From positions 1 to 12,355 of the forward strand of contig SBGS01000133.1 in NCBI GenBank assembly GCA_006226555.1: a stretch of DNA of 12,355 nucleotides, written 5' to 3'. The notes below the pieces were generated by a model, which had not been told where the DNA came from, searched no databases, and worked only from the letters and a program-made list of their open reading frames with translations. This document shows, one piece after another, positions 6,809 through 12,355 of the stretch; the first letter of the stretch is position 1, and the number at the start of each line of letters is the position of its first letter. The stretch is from Bacteroidota bacterium (lineage in GTDB: Bacteria > Bacteroidota > Bacteroidia > Flavobacteriales_D > Crocinitomicaceae). Both the position numbers and the translations under genes were made by a program.

Positions 6809-7974
6809 GACAGGAGCATGTAATGGTTGATGCAGTTGAAGAGCGCTGCGTACTAGTAGGTGTGATCAGCTCAGACATCACTGAGGAGCTCGCTCATGAA
6901 TACTTGGATGAACTAGAATTTCTTGCTGAAACAGCCGGAGCCACTACGGTAGAGAAATTCCTCCAAAAGATACCTGTACCCAATCCTAGAACCTATGTAG
7001 GATCCGGAAAATTGGATGAAATTAAATTATTCGTTCAGGATAACGCAATAGATCTTGTGATATTCGACGATGAACTAAGCCCTTCTCAGCTTCGAAATAT
7101 TGAAAGAGAGCTGGAGATTAAGGTACTGGATCGAAATAATCTCATACTTGATATTTTTGCGAGTAGGGCAAGAACAGCACACGCAAAGACGCAGGTTGAG
7201 CTTGCGCAATTACAATATTTACTTCCTCGCTTAACGAGAATGTGGACTCACCTCGAAAGACAAAAGGGAGGTATTGGTATGCGTGGTCCGGGTGAAACAC
7301 AGATCGAGACTGACCGTAGGATCATCCAGCAAAAAATTGCTTTATTGAAGAAAAAGCTGGCTGACATTGATAGGCAAATGGCTGTACAACGAAGTAATCG
7401 CGGTCAGCTGGTTCGAGTTGCGCTAGTAGGGTACACGAATGTTGGAAAGAGTACGATCATGAATTTGATCAGTAAATCAGAAGTATTTGCTGAAAACAAA
7501 TTGTTCGCTACACTCGATACGACGGTAAGAAAGGTGGTGATAGAAAACCTGCCATTTCTTTTAACAGATACTGTAGGTTTCATACGAAAATTGCCTCATC
7601 AGCTCGTAGAATCGTTCAAGTCGACTCTAGACGAAGTGCGTGAGGCAGATGTATTGGTTCATGTATTGGACATTTCACACCCCTCGTTTGAGGATCATTA
7701 CAACGTTGTAAATGAAACATTGGCGGAGATAGATAAGGAAGAAAAACCTACGATCGTAGTTTTCAATAAAATTGATGCTTATCAGCCTTCAGAAGATGAA
7801 GAAATGGATATAGAATCTATGAAACGCAAGTGGATGGCTAAGCTTCCGGATAAAAAATGTGTTTTTATATCAGCCCAGGATAAAAGTAATATCGAAGAGT
7901 TTAAACATGAGTTATACCTGGAGGTAAAACACATCTTCGAGAAAAGGTATCCCTACCATAATTTCTTGTACTAA
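6805..7974 (+). CDS. hflX: GTPase HflX (ribosome-associated)
   Basis: A 389-residue HflX-family GTPase, near the usual length. In other bacteria HflX binds the 50S subunit and splits stalled or heat-damaged ribosomes. The N-terminal HflX domain covers about residues 14-120 (NPRTYVGSGKLDEI, FDDELSPSQLRNIE), followed by the family hallmark GIGMRGPGETQIETDRR (156-172) and a helical hairpin to about 200. The G domain shows G1 GYTNVGKST (209-217), G3 DTVGF (255-259), G4 NKID (321-324) and G5 SAQ (356-358). It is cytosolic. The chosen ATG overlaps the cytochrome c stop by four bases (ATGA). An alternative ATG at 6823 has AGGAG six bases upstream and would drop only six residues. Being downstream of two membrane cytochrome genes is an unusual setting. 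Confidence 0.97.
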   Translation: MRQEHVMVDAVEERCVLVGVISSDITEELAHEYLDELEFLAETAGATTVEKFLQKIPVPNPRTYVGSGKLDEIKLFVQDNAIDLVIFDDELSPSQLRNIERELEIKVLDRNNLILDIFASRARTAHAKTQVELAQLQYLLPRLTRMWTHLERQKGGIGMRGPGETQIETDRRIIQQKIALLKKKLADIDRQMAVQRSNRGQLVRVALVGYTNVGKSTIMNLISKSEVFAENKLFATLDTTVRKVVIENLPFLLTDTVGFIRKLPHQLVESFKSTLDEVREADVLVHVLDISHPSFEDHYNVVNETLAEIDKEEKPTIVVFNKIDAYQPSEDEEMDIESMKRKWMAKLPDKKCVFISAQDKSNIEEFKHELYLEVKHIFEKRYPYHNFLY

Positions 7975-7982
7975 AAAAAGAA

Positions 7983-8004
7983 AACCGCCCTTTTCAAGGC
8001 GGTT
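7983..8004. terminator. Bidirectional terminator between convergent hflX and the T9SS surface protein gene
   Basis: A 7-bp stem (7983-7989 AACCGCC with 7998-8004 GGCGGTT) has an 8-base loop. An A-rich run lies on the left (7973-7984) and a T-rich run on the right (8003-8016). This gives a T tail after the hairpin in both directions, suited to ending both convergent transcripts in the 57-base gap. Confidence 0.8.
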
Positions 8005-8031
8005 GTTCTCTTTATATTCAGGGTTAGGTTA

Positions 8032-10284
8032 TCAATCTCTGATGAGCTGTACAAATCCGTGTCCCGTGATCTCATCGCCTCCAGCTCCCACTGCACGGTA
8101 CTTATAGAAGTACGTTCCTTCAGCAGCATCATTGCTTCCTGCTTTTCCGTCCCAAACTGGATTAGGCCCAGTACTCTCGTACATGATGTTCCCCCATCTG
8201 TTCACGATCACAAGCTCTATTTCAACCGCGAATTGGTGATCAAGCTCAAATAGATCATTCTCATTGTCTCCATTTGGTGTAAAGACATTCGGTGCCACTA
8301 CAACAGGAGTTGGGTACACACATGATCCATCATCAATGGATGCAATCGGATTATAGTTGGTTGCTAAAGGATCTGTACATCCACATGGATCTACCGTCAC
8401 TGGTATATATGTTGTGTCAGGACATCCTTGTGAATCGAAAGCGATCAAACGTACAACTACTGAATTTAACAAGGTTTGATTAATCGGATTCGTATTGTTT
8501 GTGTTTACGATGTTTCCTCCACCGAAATCCCACTCATAACTTGTTGCATTTTGACTGTTGTTCGTAAACGTAACATTCAATGGAGCACAACCGTAATTCG
8601 GACTAGCCGCTCCACTGGCAACCGCTCCTGGTTCGGTGTCGATCATAATACTGTCATTTACACTACATACGTTATCAGTTACTGTAAAGTAGTACCATCC
8701 TGGAGATAGGTTCTGCCAAACTGTAGCATCAATGAAGTTTGGGCTGTTTGGTCCCGGACCTGTCCAGTTATAGTATGGTGTACCGGTTATTCCCGAAGCA
8801 AACCCGGAAACGGCACCTGTTGGGTCACAGGCCGACGATGGATAGGATATCATGGTATCGATCTGCAATGTCTGATTTAGTGTAACGGTAACTGTATCCG
8901 TATTTGTATAATTACAAGCATCCGTTACTGTAACGTAGTAATCAATGGAACCAGTCATAGCTCCAGTTACGGTAGCTAGGTATGCAGTAGGTCCGACTTC
9001 TCCTGTACTCCAATTAAATGTGTAAGGTGGTGTTCCTCCTGTTGCACTGACTGTGACCATTACAGAGTCATCCACACACGGAACAATAGGGTCTGGTTCA
9101 TCAATTGGAATATTTACCGAATCCACGAACCAAAGTGTACCTGAAGAGACAATTGTATCTCCACATGAAGTAATCGTTTCTACCGTAATTGTAACGTATT
9201 CCATGTTGTCAGAGAATCCGTCTGCAATAGGATCAATCGTTAATACTACGGTATCCTGACCCGGCACGAAAACTACAGGCGAAGGCAAGTTTGGAAAATC
9301 AACGCCAGGAGTTGCAGTACCAGTTATCGTATAGTTTATCGTTAAGGAATCTGCTGTTTGAGTTTGAGGTCTGATAAACATCAAATCAGCAACAGAACAA
9401 CCTTCAACTACTGTTGTATCTCCTGAAACTGTTGCAACTGCTACCTCGATAGCTTCAGAGCTGAAGGAGTTTGCTTGTAGAAATACTCCGGAATCCCAAC
9501 CTGTATCAAGGACGTTTCCGATACATAACTTTATGTGGTATGTTTGATTACATTGTACAGATGCATTTGCAGACAAAACTGTTGTGGTACCGTCATACTG
9601 TATGGCAGGACCGTAAGCAATACCATTTTGATTGTCTACATAATACTGCGGATACTGTCCTGCTCCAGGTCCGAGGTTATTGATAGTAACCGGTAATGTT
9701 GTTCCTGGAATTTGTGCAAGGTTCACACCACCTGCCGGGTAACCGGCTAGAGCATAAGGACCTGCTATACCTGGTCCCCATAAAAAGAATCCAAATGCAT
9801 CGTTAAACGAGGAAGGAGAGAACTCTGGGTATTCTTCCGATCCGAAAATGTAGTTGAATGAAATAGTATCACCGGATGGAACGAAGTCGAACTCCAATAC
9901 GATACCATTTGTGACTGTACCTGCTGCAATTGCATTTAGATGAGGGTCAGTGCCGACATTTGGAGTTGGTGGTGCATTATCCGATAAACCCCCATCTGTA
10001 TTCGGACCTATTGCTGCATTTCCATTACCCGTCGTTAATAGTACCCCGCTCGGAATAGGGAAGGTGGTACCAGAGGCGTCAAAAAATGTGGCATTTCCCT
10101 GAACAAGATTTGCGTTTGCCGCTATCCCGTTCACTGTGATGTTGTTAGCTGTAACACCAAAACCGAGCAGAACGTTCTGCACTAGATCTGTTGGTGTTTG
10201 TGTATTCGTAACAGCTATCTGGGAAAATGACACCCCAACACTCAATGTAAGTAATGCCGATAATGCAATGATAATTGACCTCAT
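8032..10284 (-). CDS. T9SS-exported multidomain surface protein (choice-of-anchor L, PKD-like, type B CTD)
   Basis: A 750-residue protein. The start at 10284 is chosen over one 32 codons upstream because it begins a clean signal peptide (MRSIIIALSALLTLSVGVSFSQ). Residues about 25-275 match the choice-of-anchor L domain, with its hallmark FNYIFGSEEYPEF (143-155) and FNDAFGFFLWGPG. Residues about 290-390 look Calx-beta-like (YTITGTATPGVDF, MEYVTITV). Next come SprB-like Ig repeats (about 400-550; TGGTPPYTFNWSTG) and a PKD-like domain (about 553-633; YEWDFGGG). Then comes a short CGCTDPLATNYNP...DDGSC motif (634-655). The C-terminal domain (663-750: PNVFTPNGDNENDLF, VNRWGNIMYES, GTYFYKYRA, GHGFVQLIR) is the gliding-motility-associated type B T9SS sorting signal. 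The protein is therefore expected to be secreted across the outer membrane and attached or shed; adhesion is plausible but not shown. It is a single-gene unit, divergent from the dipeptidase gene. Confidence 0.95.
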   Translation of the reverse strand: MRSIIIALSALLTLSVGVSFSQIAVTNTQTPTDLVQNVLLGFGVTANNITVNGIAANANLVQGNATFFDASGTTFPIPSGVLLTTGNGNAAIGPNTDGGLSDNAPPTPNVGTDPHLNAIAAGTVTNGIVLEFDFVPSGDTISFNYIFGSEEYPEFSPSSFNDAFGFFLWGPGIAGPYALAGYPAGGVNLAQIPGTTLPVTINNLGPGAGQYPQYYVDNQNGIAYGPAIQYDGTTTVLSANASVQCNQTYHIKLCIGNVLDTGWDSGVFLQANSFSSEAIEVAVATVSGDTTVVEGCSVADLMFIRPQTQTADSLTINYTITGTATPGVDFPNLPSPVVFVPGQDTVVLTIDPIADGFSDNMEYVTITVETITSCGDTIVSSGTLWFVDSVNIPIDEPDPIVPCVDDSVMVTVSATGGTPPYTFNWSTGEVGPTAYLATVTGAMTGSIDYYVTVTDACNYTNTDTVTVTLNQTLQIDTMISYPSSACDPTGAVSGFASGITGTPYYNWTGPGPNSPNFIDATVWQNLSPGWYYFTVTDNVCSVNDSIMIDTEPGAVASGAASPNYGCAPLNVTFTNNSQNATSYEWDFGGGNIVNTNNTNPINQTLLNSVVVRLIAFDSQGCPDTTYIPVTVDPCGCTDPLATNYNPIASIDDGSCVYPTPVVVAPNVFTPNGDNENDLFELDHQFAVEIELVIVNRWGNIMYESTGPNPVWDGKAGSNDAAEGTYFYKYRAVGAGGDEITGHGFVQLIRD

Positions 10285-10295
10285 ATGATATAATT

Positions 10296-10303
10296 CAAAT
10301 GTA
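10296..10303 (-). promoter_or_regulatory. Candidate -7 box for the T9SS surface protein gene
   Basis: The minus strand reads TACATTTG, an exact TAnnTTTG match, ending 11 bases before the chosen ATG at 10284. It lies inside the longer open frame, which supports the downstream start. The leader would be very short and no good -33 TTTG was found at the expected spacing, so this is tentative. Confidence 0.35.
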
Positions 10304-10421
10304 CAGTTATAAGACCCGAAGATCGGAAAATTAGTTGCATCAATCAAAAGATATTTCAAGTTCGTTATAATTTCAACCAAAAATTCCCATTTTTAAGGTT
10401 ATAAACACACGAAATACGATT

Positions 10422-11807
10422 ATGGATAAGACACAGGGATTTATAAATCAGAACAAAGAGAGATTTTTGAATGAACTTATCGAGTTATTGAAGATCCCAT
10501 CAATTTCTGCAGATCCTAATTATGCTGAGTCAATGCATCAGATGGCTGAAGAGGTAGCGAATAGCATACGCAAGGCAGGTGCAGATATGGTTGAAGTATG
10601 TGAAACAGATGGCTATCCTATCGTTTACGGAGAGAAAATCATAGATCCTTCACTACCAACTGTATTGGTATATGGTCATTACGATGTACAACCTGCGGAT
10701 CCCGTTGATTTGTGGCATAGTCCGGCATTTGAACCTGTTGTTAAAAAGACAGAGCTTCATCCGATGGGGGCGATATTTGCGAGAGGAGCATGTGATGATA
10801 AGGGACAGATGTATATGCACGTAAAGGCATTTGAGGCAATGGTAGCTTCAGGAGAGCTAAAGTGTAACGTGAAGTTTATGATAGAGGGTGAGGAAGAAGT
10901 TGGTAGTTCCAACCTCGCAACATACGTTAAAGAGAACAAAGAAAAACTGAAAGCAGATGTCATTCTGGTCTCAGATACCGGTATGCTGGCCAATGATGTG
11001 CCTTCAATCACGACAGGATTGCGCGGTTTAAGTTATGTTGAAGTTGAAGTTACCGGACCAAATCGAGATCTGCACTCCGGACTTTACGGTGGTTGTGTTG
11101 CAAATCCGATCAATATCCTCGCGAAGATGATAGCTTCGCTTCATGATGAGAACAATCATATTGCGATTCCCGGATTTTACGATAAAGTGATCGAGCTTTC
11201 GGATGAAGAACGCGCTGAAATGGCAAAGGCACCATTCAGTAAGGCCGATTACTGTAAATCGATAGATATTGAAGATGTATATGGTGAAGCAGGTTACAGT
11301 ACAATGGAAAGAGGATCGATTAGACCGACGCTTGATGTAAATGGAATTTGGGGAGGTTATACTGGTGAAGGAGCCAAAACAGTTATTCCTTCCAAAGCAT
11401 ATGCAAAGATCTCAATGCGTCTCGTTCCTGATCAAGATCCTGATGAGATCACTCGCTTATTCATGGAACATTTCACCAAAATTGCACCGGAGGGAGTACG
11501 TGTTAAGGTGATGCCTCATCACGGCGGTGAACCAGCGGTAACACCTATCGACTCTTTTGCCTATGAAGCAGCGAGCAAAGCTTACGAGAAGTCTTTCGGT
11601 AAGAAGCCGATCCCTGTTAGAAGCGGAGGGTCGATTCCAATCGTTGCTATGTTCGAAAAAGAGCTTGGATTAAAGACGATCCTAATGGGATTTGGACTCG
11701 ATAGTGATGCGATTCACTCACCGAACGAGCACTTCGGATTATTTAATTATTACAAGGGAATTGAAACCATTCCATACTTCTATCATTATTTCTCTGAAAT
11801 GGCTTAA
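10422..11807 (+). CDS. M20 family dipeptidase (CNDP-like metallopeptidase)
   Basis: A 461-residue cytosolic metallopeptidase of the M20 carnosinase/CNDP type, which cleaves dipeptides using two divalent metal ions. The catalytic set is complete: H86 and D88 (VYGHYDVQPADP), bridging D125 (RGACDDKGQ), general base E158 and ligand E159 (EGEEEVGSS), D185 (VSDTGM) and H432 (DAIHSPNEHF). The lid/dimerisation domain (about residues 200-360) carries H218 in NRDLHSG, and RSGGSIPIV (400-408) supplies the substrate carboxylate site. Length is normal for the family. There is no signal peptide. The exact dipeptide preference cannot be read from sequence. It is followed after 4 bases by a small lipoprotein gene, so the two are probably one transcript. 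No clear promoter motif was found in the 137-base gap to the divergent gene. Confidence 0.97.
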   Translation: MDKTQGFINQNKERFLNELIELLKIPSISADPNYAESMHQMAEEVANSIRKAGADMVEVCETDGYPIVYGEKIIDPSLPTVLVYGHYDVQPADPVDLWHSPAFEPVVKKTELHPMGAIFARGACDDKGQMYMHVKAFEAMVASGELKCNVKFMIEGEEEVGSSNLATYVKENKEKLKADVILVSDTGMLANDVPSITTGLRGLSYVEVEVTGPNRDLHSGLYGGCVANPINILAKMIASLHDENNHIAIPGFYDKVIELSDEERAEMAKAPFSKADYCKSIDIEDVYGEAGYSTMERGSIRPTLDVNGIWGGYTGEGAKTVIPSKAYAKISMRLVPDQDPDEITRLFMEHFTKIAPEGVRVKVMPHHGGEPAVTPIDSFAYEAASKAYEKSFGKKPIPVRSGGSIPIVAMFEKELGLKTILMGFGLDSDAIHSPNEHFGLFNYYKGIETIPYFYHYFSEMA

Positions 11808-11811
11808 TGAT

Positions 11812-12288
11812 ATGAAGAGATACATTCAAATAGTTGCCTTAGTATTCCTTTTACTTGGATTACAGGCATGTGCATCATTGGAAATGCCCGAATACAGGGG
11901 CAATGAAGATTTTAAACTTGAAAAAGTTGAAGGTCGAAAGATAAAATTTCAGGCGGGAGCAACCGTTTACAACCCAAACTGGTTTGGAATCAGAGTCAAA
12001 CCATCAAAATTTGAAATGTACATCGATAATGATTACATGGGAACGGTTGAATTGACTAAAAAAGTGAAACTCAAAAGAAAGCGTGAAAGTAATCTTTCCG
12101 CGCCTTTAGAAGCTGAGCTCGTGGAAGGAGCCATGCTTAAAGCAATGAGGTCTGCAGGTAAAGGAGATTTGTCTGTTCGCTTTAAGGGTAAAGCAAAAGC
12201 AGGTGTCTTCTTATTCAGTAAAAAGATCGATGTAGACGAAACCATAAAAATTCCGGCAAATAAGATTCCAGGAGGAATGTTTCGTTAA
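11812..12288 (+). CDS. LEA14/WHy-like lipoprotein
   Basis: A 158-residue lipoprotein. The start at 11812 is chosen because it gives a complete lipoprotein signal (MKRYIQIVALVFLLLGLQAC, lipobox LQAC, C20), whereas longer upstream starts overlap the dipeptidase frame. The mature part is a single beta-sandwich domain of the LEA type 2/WHy kind: KIKFQAGATVYNPNWFGIRVKPSKFEMYIDN shows the typical pattern of a strand, then N-P-N, then a second strand with a G near V-x-L. The C-terminus ends in IPANKIPGGMFR. In other bacteria such domains are linked to stress or desiccation tolerance, but no role can be inferred here. It lies 4 bases after the dipeptidase stop and ends one base from the convergent alanine racemase stop, with no visible terminator between them. 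Confidence 0.85.
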   Translation: MKRYIQIVALVFLLLGLQACASLEMPEYRGNEDFKLEKVEGRKIKFQAGATVYNPNWFGIRVKPSKFEMYIDNDYMGTVELTKKVKLKRKRESNLSAPLEAELVEGAMLKAMRSAGKGDLSVRFKGKAKAGVFLFSKKIDVDETIKIPANKIPGGMFR

Positions 12289-12289
12289 T

Positions 12290-12355
12290 TTATTTTTCCA
12301 GATAAACCCTGTGAACACGCTTCGAGATCGAAGTCATTACTTCGTATGGGATCGT
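12290..12355 (-). CDS. alr: Alanine racemase, C-terminal 21 residues (partial)
   Basis: The minus strand from the right edge reads TIPYEVMTSISKRVHRVYLEK and then stops. The IPYE-V-x-TSIS-x-RV-x-RVY pattern is the characteristic end of alanine racemase, the PLP enzyme that makes D-alanine for peptidoglycan. Only 21 residues are visible, so it cannot be seen whether this is a stand-alone racemase or the C-terminal half of the MurF-Alr fusion common in Bacteroidota. The stop lies one base from the end of the convergent lipoprotein gene. Confidence 0.85.
   Translation of the reverse strand, partial: TIPYEVMTSISKRVHRVYLEK

Noticed and set aside
10285..10380. A 32-codon N-terminal extension of the T9SS surface protein
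   Set aside because: The extension precedes a complete signal peptide starting at 10284 and would bury it; it also contains the candidate promoter box.
11692..11811. Upstream 40-codon extension of the LEA14-like lipoprotein
   Set aside because: It lies inside the dipeptidase coding sequence in another frame, and the lipoprotein signal starts precisely at 11812.
12320..12333. Palindrome CTTCGAGATCGAAG near the right edge as a terminator
   Set aside because: It has only a 2-base loop, no T tract, and lies within the alanine racemase coding sequence.

Overview
The window looks like chromosome from a member of the Bacteroidota, probably a Flavobacteriales-type marine or aquatic lineage. The reasons are a large secreted protein ending in a gliding-motility/type IX secretion (T9SS) type B C-terminal domain, AT-rich composition, candidate Bacteroidota -7 boxes (TAnnTTTG) ahead of several genes, and lipoproteins and signal peptides of the kind common in this phylum. 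The placement below phylum level is inference. No tRNA, rRNA, CRISPR array, insertion sequence or phage gene was seen, and there is no gene-free stretch longer than about 140 bases.

Left part (1-5931), all on the minus strand. Reading in the direction of transcription, there is a 1011-residue exported two-domain amidohydrolase, then a 430-residue exported amidohydrolase-like paralogue 2 bases after its stop. Next come a cytosolic Mn/Fe superoxide dismutase with its own candidate promoter and a clear terminator, and an exported beta-rich protein that runs off the left edge. Of the three amidohydrolase domains, only the last one of the 1011-residue protein keeps the metal ligands; the other two have lost the HxH pair.

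Middle (6027-7974), plus strand. A tight overlapping operon encodes a small His-rich four-helix membrane protein that resembles a b-type cytochrome, a small c-type cytochrome lipoprotein, and the ribosome-associated GTPase HflX. It ends in a hairpin shared with the convergent gene to its right.

Right part (8032-12355). A 750-residue T9SS-exported multidomain surface protein lies on the minus strand (choice-of-anchor L, Calx-beta-like, PKD-like, a GCTDP...DDGSC motif, CTD). Divergent from it is a two-gene plus-strand unit of an M20 dipeptidase and an LEA14/WHy-like lipoprotein. The last 66 bases hold the C-terminal end of alanine racemase on the minus strand, one base away from the lipoprotein gene.

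Most of this is ordinary housekeeping and envelope biology. The points that deserve a second look are the pairing of degenerate and intact amidohydrolase domains, the b/c cytochrome pair translationally joined to hflX, and the unassigned secreted protein at the left edge with its Cys...Gln-x-x-Val-Trp pattern.
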